From the NCBI GenBank assembly GCA_902570785.1, contig CACFZK010000009.1, positions 1 through 45,746 of the forward strand: DNA of 45,746 nucleotides. The letters are read 5' to 3'. The notes beneath the pieces are model-generated. The model saw only the letters and a list, made by a program, of their open reading frames with translations. It was not told where the DNA came from and did not search any database. Positions 29,516-38,297 of the stretch are shown here, piece by piece (the stretch's first letter is position 1; every line of letters starts with the position of its first letter). The stretch comes from an uncultured Pelagibacteraceae bacterium. Its GTDB lineage: Bacteria > Pseudomonadota > Alphaproteobacteria > Pelagibacterales > Pelagibacteraceae. A program made the position numbers and the translations under genes.

Positions 29516-30333
29516 AAATCGTAAATTTCTTTTTTTGGCAATTTGTTTTTTTGTGAGATCAAATTTACTACATCGCGCACAGAATATCTTTTTAAATATT
29601 TGCTTATTTCTAATTTTAGGGTTTTTTTATCAACATTATTGTCTTCTAAAACATTTCTTTTGCCTATATTTGATAATACAACTGTTAATTCACCTTTGAT
29701 TTTACTTTTAAAACCATCAAAGTCCTTTAAATTCTTTCTATAAAACTCCTCATGTATTTTGGTCATTTCTTTAGCAATTAATATCTCTCTATTTGCAAAA
29801 TATTTTTTAAAGAATTTTATATAATAATTAATTTTTATTGATGGTACAAAAAAAACGATACAAAAATTGTGATCTCTCAGGGCATTTAATTCTTTTTCAA
29901 TTTCTTTATCTTTCTTTGGTAAAAAACCATAAAAAAAATACTTTTCATTGAAGCCTGACACACTTGTTGCTGTTGTTATAGCAGAAACACCAGGAATTGG
30001 AAAAATTTTAATATTTTTTTTAATACATTCTCTTAAAAGTAATAAACCAGGATCCGACAAAATAGGCGTTCCAGCATCTGAGATGAGAGCAACTTTTTCA
30101 CCTTCCAAGATCGAGTTAACGGCAAATGGTAATAATTTTTTCTCATTAAATTTATGATAAGAAAATAGTTTTTTTTTAATTTTGTAAAAGTTCAATAATT
30201 TTATTGATCTTCTTGTATCCTCACACAAAATTTTATCAGAATTTTTAAGTACATTTAAAGCTCTTAATGTAATATCTTCTAAATTACCTATTGGAGTTGA
30301 AACAATATATAAACCTGGTAAAAAATTATTCAT
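29494..30333 (-). CDS. rsmI: RsmI, 16S rRNA C1402 2'-O-methyltransferase
   Basis: SAM-dependent methyltransferase of the tetrapyrrole-methylase fold that modifies C1402 in the decoding centre. The 279 residues begin FLPGLYIVSTPIGNLEDITL. The family blocks LCEDTRRSIKLLNFY, ALISDAGTPILSDPGLLL and PIPGVSAITTATSVSGF follow, and the C-terminal helical part ends in KNKLPKKEIYDLCLKLK. The first ATG is four bases from the ATG of the divergent LpoA-like gene. yraN, commonly next to rsmI, is not present. Confidence 0.95.
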   Translation of the reverse strand: MNNFLPGLYIVSTPIGNLEDITLRALNVLKNSDKILCEDTRRSIKLLNFYKIKKKLFSYHKFNEKKLLPFAVNSILEGEKVALISDAGTPILSDPGLLLLRECIKKNIKIFPIPGVSAITTATSVSGFNEKYFFYGFLPKKDKEIEKELNALRDHNFCIVFFVPSIKINYYIKFFKKYFANREILIAKEMTKIHEEFYRKNLKDFDGFKSKIKGELTVVLSNIGKRNVLEDNNVDKKTLKLEISKYLKRYSVRDVVNLISQKNKLPKKEIYDLCLKLKK

Positions 30334-30337
30334 ATTT

Positions 30338-31501
30338 ATGAAAAAAATTATTTTATTAATTTTATCTTATCTGCTTATAAGTTTTAATACTTATGTTTTT
30401 TCGGCTGAGGATAAAAATCAAAACTTATTAGAAATTGGTGTTTTAGCACCTTTTTCTGGAGAACTAAAAGATTTAGGAGAAGAAATACTTTATTCTGTCA
30501 ATCTCGCTTTACATGATTTAGGAAATCCAAATATAAAAATATTTCCAGAGGACTCTGGATCACAAAATGAAAAAATAGTTGAAGCGTGTGAAAAATTCGG
30601 AAACAAAGGAGTCAAAATTGTTATCGGTCCGGTACAATCAAAGCAAACAAATAAGCTTTATGATTGCAATGAGATAATTTTTCTTTCTTTATCAAACATG
30701 AGCTCTAACATTAATAAAAATATTATAATGCTAGGTATCAATCTTGAATCACAACTTCTCTCAATAAAAAATTTTATAGAAACTAAAAAGAAAAAGAAAA
30801 CGCTAATATTATTTCCAAAAAATATCTATACAAAACATATAGAAAAAAATATTTCGCAGATCAATTTTACTAATTCAAAAATATTTAAATATGATCAAGA
30901 TCCAGAAAAATTAACGAAACAAATTGAAAGACTAACAAATTATAAACAAAGGAAAATAAATTTGGAATCAAGAATCAAAAAGTTAGAAGGATCAGAACAA
31001 CCAAAGGATTTAAGAGAATTAAAAAATTTAAAACAAAAATACACACTTGGAAAAATAAATTTTGACTCAATTATAATTTTAGATTTTGGTGACAGTCTAA
31101 AAAGTGTTCTGACTTCTCTAGCTTATACAGATATATCTGGTGAAGAAATATTAATTGTAACTAGCAATCAATGGTTTGATCAAAGTCTTCTATCAGAAAC
31201 CTCGATTAAAAGTTTTTATTTCCCATCAATTAATTTTAAAAATTTTAAAAATTTTAAAAAAGAATTTTTTAATATTTATAAATATAATCCCGCGGAAATA
31301 TCTATCTTGAGCTACGATGCTGTTGGTTTAATATATTATACATGGAAACAACGGGGTGAAATAAAAACTGTAAATCATTTTAATTTTAAAAAAGATATCA
31401 AAGGTAAAGTGGGAAAATTTAATATTACGGACAATAAATTAATTCAAAAATTAAAAGTTTACAGAATAAAAGATGGAAATTTTACTGAATATAAGTTTTG
31501 A
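30338..31501 (+). CDS. LpoA-like periplasmic protein (penicillin-binding protein activator type)
   Basis: Exported protein of 387 residues with a clear signal peptide (MKKIILLILSYLLISFNTY, cleavage near VFSA). It has the type-1 periplasmic binding fold (IGVLAPFSGELKDLGEEILY, GVKIVIGPVQSKQTNKLYD, EILIVTSNQWFDQ, PAEISILSYDAVGLIYY). Because the gene lies next to rsmI, as lpoA does in many proteobacteria, it is more likely a cell-wall synthase activator than an amino acid transporter subunit. No transporter genes are nearby. A charged, coiled-coil-like insert lies at about residues 195-240. The 3' end overlaps rdgB by 20 bases. Confidence 0.72.
   Translation: MKKIILLILSYLLISFNTYVFSAEDKNQNLLEIGVLAPFSGELKDLGEEILYSVNLALHDLGNPNIKIFPEDSGSQNEKIVEACEKFGNKGVKIVIGPVQSKQTNKLYDCNEIIFLSLSNMSSNINKNIIMLGINLESQLLSIKNFIETKKKKKTLILFPKNIYTKHIEKNISQINFTNSKIFKYDQDPEKLTKQIERLTNYKQRKINLESRIKKLEGSEQPKDLRELKNLKQKYTLGKINFDSIIILDFGDSLKSVLTSLAYTDISGEEILIVTSNQWFDQSLLSETSIKSFYFPSINFKNFKNFKKEFFNIYKYNPAEISILSYDAVGLIYYTWKQRGEIKTVNHFNFKKDIKGKVGKFNITDNKLIQKLKVYRIKDGNFTEYKF
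31232..31258 (+). repeat. Three tandem 9-base repeats inside the LpoA-like gene
   Basis: The unit AATTTTAAA occurs three times in direct succession and in frame, coding (Asn-Phe-Lys)x3 just before a KKEFF segment. It is probably a slippage-prone low-complexity stretch within a surface helix or loop. Confidence 0.6.
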
Positions 31502-32075
31502 TTTTTTTCTCTAATTTTTTATAGGCTATATATCTATGGTCAATAAGAAGTTTTTTTTTGTAATCCATCTCAGCAAAGGTTTGTGAATATCCGTCAGGGA
31601 TAAATATTGGGTCATAACCAAAACCATTTAAGCCTCTTTTTTCAGATATATTGCCCTCAATTTTTCCAACTTCTGTTATAAATTTTTTATTTTTCCAATA
31701 AATCGTCAGACTGCTAATAAATCTTGCTTTAGTACCCTTGTTGGTTTCTCTAACTTTTTTTAAAATTTCATTCATTGCGTTATCAAAACCACCGAATTGT
31801 TCTGCCCATCTTGCTGAGTAAATACCAGGTTGATTATTTAAACATTCGATTTCCAATCCCGAGTCATCGGATAATGTAACCAATTTTGATTTTTCACAAA
31901 AAAATTTTGCTTTTAGCAAAGAATTATCTGAAAATGTTTTTCCTGTTTCATCTGGGCTTTCAATTTTCAAACTATTCGGTGAAATTTTTACTATTTCAGG
32001 AGGTAGTAAGTCTGAAATCTCTCTAAATTTGCCCATATTATGGGTCCCAATCAATATTTTATCAATTTTATACAT
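31482..32075 (-). CDS. rdgB: RdgB, dITP/XTP pyrophosphatase
   Basis: House-cleaning nucleotidase that hydrolyses dITP, ITP and XTP so they are not built into nucleic acids. The 197 residues show the Ham1 motifs IGTHNMGKFREISDLL, TLSDDSGLEIECLNNQPGIYSARWA and GLNGFGYDPIFIPDG, and end with the usual KKLLIDHRYIAYKKLEKKI. It is divergent from grpE with a 39-base gap and convergent with the LpoA-like gene. Location beside grpE follows the common alphaproteobacterial rdgB/hrcA/grpE neighbourhood, but hrcA itself is absent. Confidence 0.95.
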   Translation of the reverse strand: MYKIDKILIGTHNMGKFREISDLLPPEIVKISPNSLKIESPDETGKTFSDNSLLKAKFFCEKSKLVTLSDDSGLEIECLNNQPGIYSARWAEQFGGFDNAMNEILKKVRETNKGTKARFISSLTIYWKNKKFITEVGKIEGNISEKRGLNGFGYDPIFIPDGYSQTFAEMDYKKKLLIDHRYIAYKKLEKKIKTYIQ

Positions 32076-32114
32076 ACATCTAGAAATTAAATAATTTGTA
32101 ACTATATAGCAATT

Positions 32115-32681
32115 ATGAATGATTTAAATGACGAAAGTAAGTCAGATAAAGAAAAGGGAAATCAGGAAGATAAATTATCTATTGAGGATCAACTAAAAAA
32201 CTCAGAGGATAAATTATTAAGATCGTTAGCAGAAATAGAAAACCAACGTAATAGGTTTGAAAAGGAGATTAAAGAAGCTATCGACTTCGGAAGTTTTAAT
32301 TTTGCACGAGAGAGTTTGGCTATTTTAGATAACCTTAGAAGAGCGTATAATTCAATTAAAAATGATGAATCATTTAAGAATAATAAAGATTTGAATAAAT
32401 TTTTAAAAAATATTGAAATTATTGAAAAAGATATTCTTTCAATTTTTAAAAAGAACAAAATTGAAAAAATTGATACTGATAAAAAAAAATTTGATCCCAA
32501 TTTTCATCAAGCAATGACTGAAATAGAAGATGAGAAGGTTGAGCCTGGAAAAATAATTCAAGAAATACAGGCGGGCTATATGTACGGTAATAGATTACTT
32601 AGACCTTCTTTAGTAGCTGTTTCAAAAAAAATTGAGCAAAAAGATCAAGAAATTAAGGAAAAAAGTGAAAAAAAATCCTAA
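32115..32681 (+). CDS. grpE: GrpE, nucleotide exchange factor for DnaK
   Basis: Releases ADP from DnaK in the chaperone cycle. The 188 residues begin with a charged, disordered segment and a long coiled coil ([20 protein letters not shown]). The beta domain follows, with [20 protein letters not shown] and [20 protein letters not shown]. dnaK and dnaJ follow on the same strand, making one heat-shock chaperone locus. Confidence 0.95.
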   Translation: MNDLNDESKSDKEKGNQEDKLSIEDQLKNSEDKLLRSLAEIENQRNRFEKEIKEAIDFGSFNFARESLAILDNLRRAYNSIKNDESFKNNKDLNKFLKNIEIIEKDILSIFKKNKIEKIDTDKKKFDPNFHQAMTEIEDEKVEPGKIIQEIQAGYMYGNRLLRPSLVAVSKKIEQKDQEIKEKSEKKS

Positions 32682-32687
32682 AACCGC

Positions 32688-32715
32688 CTTGTATAAAGAA
32701 AAACAAACACCATAT
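32688..32715 (+). promoter_or_regulatory. Candidate RpoH (sigma-32) promoter for dnaK
   Basis: CTTGTAT (32688-32694) and CACCATAT (32708-32715) are 13 bases apart and resemble the heat-shock consensus (CTTGAAA / CCCCATnT). They sit in the 44-base grpE-dnaK gap, and the predicted start would leave a leader of only a few bases before the dnaK ATG at 32726. No CIRCE element was seen and hrcA is not in the window, so sigma-32 control is plausible but unproven. Confidence 0.4.
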
Positions 32716-32725
32716 ATGGATAATT

Positions 32726-34660
32726 ATGAGTAGAGTAATTGGAATAGACTTAGGAACAACAAATTCATGTGTCGCCATAATGGACGGCAAACAAGCAAAG
32801 GTCATTGAAAATGCCGAGGGTCAAAGAACAACACCATCAGTTGTTGCCTTTATTGAAAAAGATGAAAAATTAGTTGGTCAACCAGCGAAGAGACAAGCAG
32901 TAACCAATCCTAATGATACTATTTTTGCTGCAAAAAGACTTATAGGAAGAACCTTTGATGATCAATCAGTAAAGAAAGACGTAGAAAAAGTTCCTTTTAA
33001 GATAGTTAAATCAGATAAAAACGATGCGTGGATAGAGGCTAAAGGTAAAAAATATTCCCCATCACAAATATCAGCTTTTATTCTTCAGAAAATGAAAGAA
33101 ACGGCAGAAAAATATTTAGGTCAGCCAGTTACACAAGCTGTGATAACTGTTCCAGCGTATTTCAATGATGCTCAAAGACAGGCAACAAAAGATGCAGGCA
33201 AAATTGCTGGTCTTGAAGTTTTAAGAATTATAAATGAACCAACCGCAGCCTCATTAGCATATGGTTTAGATAAAAAGGGTGGACAGAAAATTGCTGTGTA
33301 TGATTTAGGTGGCGGTACTTTCGATGTTTCCATTTTAGAAATAGGTGATGGTGTGTTTGAAGTTAAGTCTACTAATGGTGACACTTTTTTAGGTGGAGAA
33401 GATTTTGACGATACAATTGTAGACTACTTGGTTTCAGAATTTAAAAAAGATAGCGGTATTGATTTAAAAACTGACAAGCTTGCTTTACAAAGATTGAAGG
33501 AAGCAGCAGAAAAAGCTAAAATTGAGTTATCATCTGCAACTCAAACTGAAATTAATTTACCTTTTATTACGGCTGATAAAACAGGTCCAAAACATATAAA
33601 TTTAAAGTTCACAAGAGCTAAACTTGAAGCTTTAGTTGAAAGCTTAGTAGAAAGAACTTTGGAACCTTGTAAAACAGCTCTTAAGGACTCTGGTTTTTCA
33701 GCAGCAGAAATTAATGAAGTCGTTCTTGTTGGTGGAATGACAAGAATGCCAAAAATAGTTGAAACTGTAAAAAACTTCTTTGGCAAAGACCCAAACAAAA
33801 GTGTAAACCCGGATGAGGTAGTTGCGATGGGGGCAGCTATTCAGGCAGGAGTTTTACAAGGCGACGTAAAAGATGTTCTATTGTTAGATGTAACTCCATT
33901 ATCTCTTGGAATTGAAACTCTTGGAGGTGTTTCTACAAAATTAATTGATAAAAATACAACTATACCTACAAAGAAAAGCCAAACATTTTCGACTGCTGAA
34001 GACAATCAGCCGGCGGTATCTATAAGGGTGCTTCAAGGTGAGAGGGAGATGGCTACAGATAATAAAGTTTTAGGTAATTTTGAACTTGTGGGTATTACAC
34101 CTGCACCAAGAGGTGTTCCCCAGATTGAAGTAACTTTTGATATAGATGCTAATGGTATAGTTAACGTGTCTGCAAAAGATAAAGGCACAGGAAAGGAACA
34201 AAAAATACAAATTCAAGCCTCTGGTGGACTGTCCGATGATGAAATAAAAAATATGGTTAAAGACGCTGAAGCGAATAAAGAGACTGATAAGAAAAAAAGA
34301 GAGTCAGTAGATGCTAGAAACCAAGCAGATACCATGATTCATTCAACAGAGAAAAACCTTAAAGAGCATGGATCTAAAATAAGTGAAACTGAAAAAAAGG
34401 CCATAGAGACGGCTGTTTCAGATTTAAGAAATTCATTAAAAGGTACTAACACTGAAGAAATTAAAAAGAATACACAGTCTTTAATTCAAGCTTCAATGAA
34501 GTTAGGTGAGGCAGTTTATAAAAATCAACAAAAGGGTAGTGAGAAACCAGGCAAAGATCAGAATGATAAAGTTAATAAAAACAATGACAATAAGGATAAA
34601 GATAATGTTGTCGACGCTGAGGTTGTAGACTCAAAAGAAGATAAAGAAAAAAGAGCCTAA
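32726..34660 (+). CDS. dnaK: DnaK, Hsp70 chaperone
   Basis: ATP-driven chaperone for folding and rescue of proteins. The 644 residues are full length. The nucleotide-binding domain starts with [18 protein letters not shown] and includes [20 protein letters not shown] and [17 protein letters not shown]. The interdomain linker is [20 protein letters not shown], and the substrate domain and helical lid follow. The tail is highly charged and Asn/Lys-rich and ends in DKEKRA. Partner genes grpE and dnaJ flank it. Confidence 0.98.
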   Translation: MSRVIGIDLGTTNSCVAIMDGKQAKVIENAEGQRTTPSVVAFIEKDEKLVGQPAKRQAVTNPNDTIFAAKRLIGRTFDDQSVKKDVEKVPFKIVKSDKNDAWIEAKGKKYSPSQISAFILQKMKETAEKYLGQPVTQAVITVPAYFNDAQRQATKDAGKIAGLEVLRIINEPTAASLAYGLDKKGGQKIAVYDLGGGTFDVSILEIGDGVFEVKSTNGDTFLGGEDFDDTIVDYLVSEFKKDSGIDLKTDKLALQRLKEAAEKAKIELSSATQTEINLPFITADKTGPKHINLKFTRAKLEALVESLVERTLEPCKTALKDSGFSAAEINEVVLVGGMTRMPKIVETVKNFFGKDPNKSVNPDEVVAMGAAIQAGVLQGDVKDVLLLDVTPLSLGIETLGGVSTKLIDKNTTIPTKKSQTFSTAEDNQPAVSIRVLQGEREMATDNKVLGNFELVGITPAPRGVPQIEVTFDIDANGIVNVSAKDKGTGKEQKIQIQASGGLSDDEIKNMVKDAEANKETDKKKRESVDARNQADTMIHSTEKNLKEHGSKISETEKKAIETAVSDLRNSLKGTNTEEIKKNTQSLIQASMKLGEAVYKNQQKGSEKPGKDQNDKVNKNNDNKDKDNVVDAEVVDSKEDKEKRA

Positions 34661-34688
34661 GACTAATATAGTAGGAGCAAAGCTTCTT

Positions 34689-35822
34689 ATGTCAAAAAGA
34701 GATTATTATGAAGTCTTAGGTGTTGATAAATCCGCACAAAAAGAAGAAATAAAGAAAGCATATAGAAAATTAGCACTTAAATTTCATCCAGATAAAAACA
34801 AGGGTGATAAAGCTGCTGAAGAAAAATTTAAAGAAGCTAGTGAGGCCTATCACATCTTGTCAGATGAAAAAAGGAAAGCTAATTACGATCAGTTTGGTCA
34901 CGCAGCTTTTCAAGGCAGTGGTCAAGGAGGATTTGGTAATTTCGATTTTTCTTCGTCATTTTCAGATATTTTTGAGGACGTATTTGGTGACTTTGGTGAT
35001 TTTGGATTTGGAGGTGGAAGATCTAGAAGAGGTAAAGCAAATTACAGAGGTAGCGATTTGAGATACGACCTTTCAATCGAACTTGATGATGCATTTGTAG
35101 GTACAGAAAAAAATATTAATTATACAACTTATAAAAAGTGCAAAACATGTTCTGGTAGTGGTGCTAAACCAGGATCTAAACCAACTTCTTGTAAATACTG
35201 TAATGGGCAAGGTAAAGTAAGATCTAGTCAAGGATTTTTTACGATTCAACAAACTTGTCCGGAGTGTAGTGGTGAGGGTGAAAAAATTTCTAACCCATGC
35301 ACGAGTTGTGCTGGTGCAGGTAAAACTCAATCAAATGAGTCTATTTCAGTTAAAATACCAAAAGGAGTTGATGATGGCACGAGAATAAGACTTGCAGGAA
35401 AGGGTGAGGCAGGAACTAAAGGTGGATCAAACGGTGACCTATACTTGTTTATTTCAATAGAGCCTCATAGTATTTTTAAAAGATCAGAAGAAAATCTTTA
35501 TTATGAACTGCCAATTTCAATAGCAGATGCTGCTTTAGGAACAACTGTTGAGGTACCTTCAATAGATGGGGGTAGAACAAAAATTAAAATTCCATCTGGT
35601 ACACAAAGTGGCAAGCAATTGAGGCTTAAAGATAAAGGTATGCCGATATTGAGGCGAAATGCAACTGGTGATCTTTATATAAGAATTATTACAGAAGTAC
35701 CAACATCTTTGACGAAGAAACAAAAAGAATTACTTGTTGAATTTAAAGCTTTAGAGGATACTAAATCTAATCCTCTGATTAAAAGCTTTTTTGAGAAAGC
35801 AAAAAAATTTTGGAGAAGTTAA
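34689..35822 (+). CDS. dnaJ: DnaJ, Hsp40 co-chaperone
   Basis: Stimulates DnaK ATPase and delivers substrates. The 377 residues show the class I layout. The J domain is [20 protein letters not shown] with the HPD of KFHPDKN. A Gly/Phe-rich linker follows, then four zinc CxxCxGxG repeats ([32 protein letters not shown]) and the C-terminal beta domains. An AGGAG ribosome site lies 11 bases upstream (34673-34677). dapB begins on the base after the stop codon. Confidence 0.98.
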   Translation: MSKRDYYEVLGVDKSAQKEEIKKAYRKLALKFHPDKNKGDKAAEEKFKEASEAYHILSDEKRKANYDQFGHAAFQGSGQGGFGNFDFSSSFSDIFEDVFGDFGDFGFGGGRSRRGKANYRGSDLRYDLSIELDDAFVGTEKNINYTTYKKCKTCSGSGAKPGSKPTSCKYCNGQGKVRSSQGFFTIQQTCPECSGEGEKISNPCTSCAGAGKTQSNESISVKIPKGVDDGTRIRLAGKGEAGTKGGSNGDLYLFISIEPHSIFKRSEENLYYELPISIADAALGTTVEVPSIDGGRTKIKIPSGTQSGKQLRLKDKGMPILRRNATGDLYIRIITEVPTSLTKKQKELLVEFKALEDTKSNPLIKSFFEKAKKFWRS

Positions 35823-36599
35823 ATGAAAAAAATTAATTTAGCTATAACTGGCGGTCTAGGGAGAATGGGTCAACAAATTATTAAATCTTGTAAAAAAGAT
35901 AAGAATATTAGAATTATCTCAATAACGGAAAATAGAATATATAAAAAAAAAATCTCTGGGCTTAAACTTCAAACGAATAGTAAAAATTCATTAAAAAATG
36001 CCCAAGTTATTATAGATTTTTCAGTACCCAAATGTACTCTTGAAATTATCAAAATTGCTTCAGAGTTAAAAAAAAGAGTTGTCATAGGAACAACGGGGTT
36101 TTCTAAGAATGAAGAAAAAATAATAGAAAAGTATTCAAGGAAAGTCCCAATTTTAAAAGCTGGAAATATGAGCTTAGGAGTTAATTTATTAGTTTATTTG
36201 ACAGAAATTGCATCTAGATCACTAGATAATAATTTTTTAAGCAAAGTTTACGAAGTGCATCACAAGCAAAAAAAAGATCATCCATCAGGCACAGCTCTAA
36301 TGCTTGGCAAAGGTATAGCAAGAGGAAAAAATAAGGATCTTAATAAGATAATTGGTAAAAAATATTTAAATAAAAAATCATTTCCATTTAGCAATAAAAT
36401 TAATTTTAATTCTCTTAGAAAAGGTAAAATTGTAGGGGAGCATGAGGTTAGTTTTTCAAGCGGAAAAGAAATAATTACTTTAAACCACGAGTCTTTTGAC
36501 AGAGCTTTATACGCTGAAGGTGCTTTAGCAGCTGCAAAATGGTTAATAAATAAAAAACCAGGTTTATACTCTATGAGAAATGTTTTAAATTTTAAATAA
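35823..36599 (+). CDS. dapB: DapB, 4-hydroxy-tetrahydrodipicolinate reductase
   Basis: Lysine and diaminopimelate synthesis, reducing the DapA product with NAD(P)H. The 258 residues start with the dinucleotide-binding LAITGGLGRMGQQIIKS. They also include VVIGTTGFSKNEE, AGNMSLGVNLLVYL and the signature YEVHHKQKKDHPSGTALML with the catalytic His and Lys. The gene begins directly at the dnaJ stop (TAAATG), so it is part of the chaperone transcript. Confidence 0.95.
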   Translation: MKKINLAITGGLGRMGQQIIKSCKKDKNIRIISITENRIYKKKISGLKLQTNSKNSLKNAQVIIDFSVPKCTLEIIKIASELKKRVVIGTTGFSKNEEKIIEKYSRKVPILKAGNMSLGVNLLVYLTEIASRSLDNNFLSKVYEVHHKQKKDHPSGTALMLGKGIARGKNKDLNKIIGKKYLNKKSFPFSNKINFNSLRKGKIVGEHEVSFSSGKEIITLNHESFDRALYAEGALAAAKWLINKKPGLYSMRNVLNFK

Positions 36600-36609
36600 A
36601 TTTAAAACA

Positions 36610-37263
36610 ATGAGCCGAATAAAAAGAGCAAAAATAGTTTTGAGGATTTTAAACAAAATCTATCCTAAAACACCTATTCCTCTCAAACATAAAAACACAT
36701 TTACGTTATTAATATCTGTTGCTTTATCTGCCCAAACAACAGACCTAAATGTAAATAATGTTACGAAAAGTATTTATAAAAAATATTATAAACCTTCACA
36801 TTTTGTAAAATTAGGAAGAAAAAAAATTGAAAAATTAATTAAAAAAATTGGGCTTTTTAGAAATAAGGCTAAAAGCGTTTACTTGTTGTCAAAACAATTA
36901 ATAGAAAAGCACAATAGCAAAGTCCCAAAGACTTTTGAAGATCTAGAAAATTTACACGGAGTTGGACATAAAACTGCGAGTGTTATTATGTCACAAAAAT
37001 TTGGAATACCTGCTTTCCCAGTAGATACACATATTCATCGTTTGGCGCAAAGGTGGGGTTTAACAAATGGGAAAAATGTTATTCAAACAGAAAAGGATCT
37101 TAAAAGACTTTTTCCAAAAAAGTCATGGATAAAGCTTCATCTACAAATTATTTATTATGGAAGAGAATATTGTAAAGCAAGGGAGTGTTATGGTGTTGCT
37201 TGTAAAATCTGTACCACTTGTTATCCTAATAGAAAAAAACCAATTGAAACAAAAAAGGCTTAG
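36610..37263 (+). CDS. nth: Nth, endonuclease III (variant Fe-S ligand spacing)
   Basis: Base-excision repair glycosylase/AP lyase for oxidised pyrimidines. The 217 residues contain LISVALSAQTTDLNVN, the helix-hairpin-helix with catalytic Lys (LHGVGHKTASVIM) and the catalytic Asp in FPVDTHIHRLAQRWGL. The C-terminal cluster region is CKARECYGVACKICTTC, with cysteines at relative positions 0, 5, 10, 13 and 16. The E. coli C-x6-C-x2-C-x5-C spacing (0, 7, 10, 16) is not followed. The pattern is closer to the CPARGHD...CPIC form that I recall from Bacteroidetes and Chlamydiae. Confidence 0.93.
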   Translation: MSRIKRAKIVLRILNKIYPKTPIPLKHKNTFTLLISVALSAQTTDLNVNNVTKSIYKKYYKPSHFVKLGRKKIEKLIKKIGLFRNKAKSVYLLSKQLIEKHNSKVPKTFEDLENLHGVGHKTASVIMSQKFGIPAFPVDTHIHRLAQRWGLTNGKNVIQTEKDLKRLFPKKSWIKLHLQIIYYGREYCKARECYGVACKICTTCYPNRKKPIETKKA

Positions 37264-37264
37264 T

Positions 37265-38194
37265 ATGAAAGTTATAGGAATAGGAAATGCAATTATTGAT
37301 GTTATATGCAAGGTAGATGATAACTTTTTAATTAAAAATAATCTCACAAAAAGTACAATGAAACTAGTAAATGAAAATGAATTTAATAGTTTAGTGTCAA
37401 ATTTAAAAATTGAGGAAACTGTTTCTGGAGGATCTGTAGCAAATTCTATTGTTGGTCTCTCACAATTAAACAATGACGTAGGTTTTATTGGCAAAATTAA
37501 TAATGATAAATTTGGAAAAAAATATGAGGAAGGCCTTAAAAAAGAAAAAGTTAAATTTTTCTATACCAAAAAAAATGAAAATACTCCTACTGGTACTTGT
37601 TTAATTCTTATAACTCCTGACTCTGAAAGAACAATGTGTACTTTCTTGGGTGTTGCTGGACAAATAAAAGATATCGATATTGATATCGGCGTAATAAAAA
37701 ATAGTGAGATAACATTTTTTGAAGGCTACCTTTTTGATGAGGGATATCCAAAAAAGGCATTTGAAAAGGCTATTAAAAATTCCAAAAAAACTGCGATGAC
37801 ACTTTCTGATAAATTTTGCGTAGATAGACATAAGGTAAATTTTTTGAACTTGGTAAAAAATTCTTTAGATATTACATTTGCAAATGAACAAGAAATTTTA
37901 TCTTTGATTGATGCAAAAAATATTGAAGATGTGGTTTCATTCGGAAAAAATCTAAAAAAAATAATTGTTATTACACGTGGTGATAAGGGAAGTTTAGCAA
38001 TAAAAAATAACGAAGTTGTTGAATTTGGTATTGAAAAAAATTTGAAAGTTATTGACTTAACAGGTGCCGGTGATCTTTTTGCAGCAGGTTTTTTGCATGG
38101 TCATATAAATAATTTATCTGCCAAAGAGAGCTTAAAAAAAGGCACTGAAATGTCATCAAAAATTATTCAAAAAATAGGCGCTAGACTTTCTTAA
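37265..38194 (+). CDS. PfkB-family sugar kinase, probably adenosine kinase
   Basis: Ribokinase-fold enzyme of 309 residues, most like alphaproteobacterial adenosine kinases that phosphorylate adenosine to AMP. It has IGIGNAIIDVICKVDD at the start, the substrate-side EETVSGGSVANSIVGLSQL, and the ATP-site/anion-hole motif LTGAGDLFAAGFLHG with the catalytic Asp. The frame stays open upstream into nth, but the ATG at 37265, two bases after the nth stop, gives the correct family N-terminus. The 3' end overlaps the convergent ArfA-like gene by 14 bases. Confidence 0.85.
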   Translation: MKVIGIGNAIIDVICKVDDNFLIKNNLTKSTMKLVNENEFNSLVSNLKIEETVSGGSVANSIVGLSQLNNDVGFIGKINNDKFGKKYEEGLKKEKVKFFYTKKNENTPTGTCLILITPDSERTMCTFLGVAGQIKDIDIDIGVIKNSEITFFEGYLFDEGYPKKAFEKAIKNSKKTAMTLSDKFCVDRHKVNFLNLVKNSLDITFANEQEILSLIDAKNIEDVVSFGKNLKKIIVITRGDKGSLAIKNNEVVEFGIEKNLKVIDLTGAGDLFAAGFLHGHINNLSAKESLKKGTEMSSKIIQKIGARLS

Positions 38195-38297
38195 ATTTTT
38201 TTCTACTGTAACTTCCTTTACCTTTTTTTGGTTTCACTACTCTTTTTTTATATTTTGAGGAAAATAAATCCTTGGCAAATACATTTCTTTTTTTCAA
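38181..38297 (-). CDS. arfA: ArfA-like alternative ribosome-rescue factor (38 residues, TTG start)
   Basis: A very short gene. It reads MKKRNVFAKDLFSSKYKKR and then VVKPKKGKGSYSRKKFKKV from a TTG that overlaps the regulator's stop codon (TTGA). The segment RVVKPKKGKGSYSRK matches the conserved ArfA core (E. coli RVEKNKKGKGSYMRK). ArfA recruits release factor 2 to ribosomes stalled on messages without a stop codon, as a backup for tmRNA. E. coli ArfA is about 72 residues; here only the N-terminal active part exists, and it ends at a normal stop. The assignment rests on this motif, and coupling to the upstream regulator gene is inferred from the overlap. Confidence 0.72.
   Translation of the reverse strand: MKKRNVFAKDLFSSKYKKRVVKPKKGKGSYSRKKFKKV

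Noticed and set aside
32076-32114. CIRCE/HrcA operator before grpE
   Set aside because: No TTAGCACTC/GAGTGCTAA-like inverted repeat is present in the 39-base gap.
37157-37264. Longer N-terminus for adenosine kinase inside nth
   Set aside because: The extension only reflects an open frame overlapping nth; the ATG at 37265 gives the standard family start.
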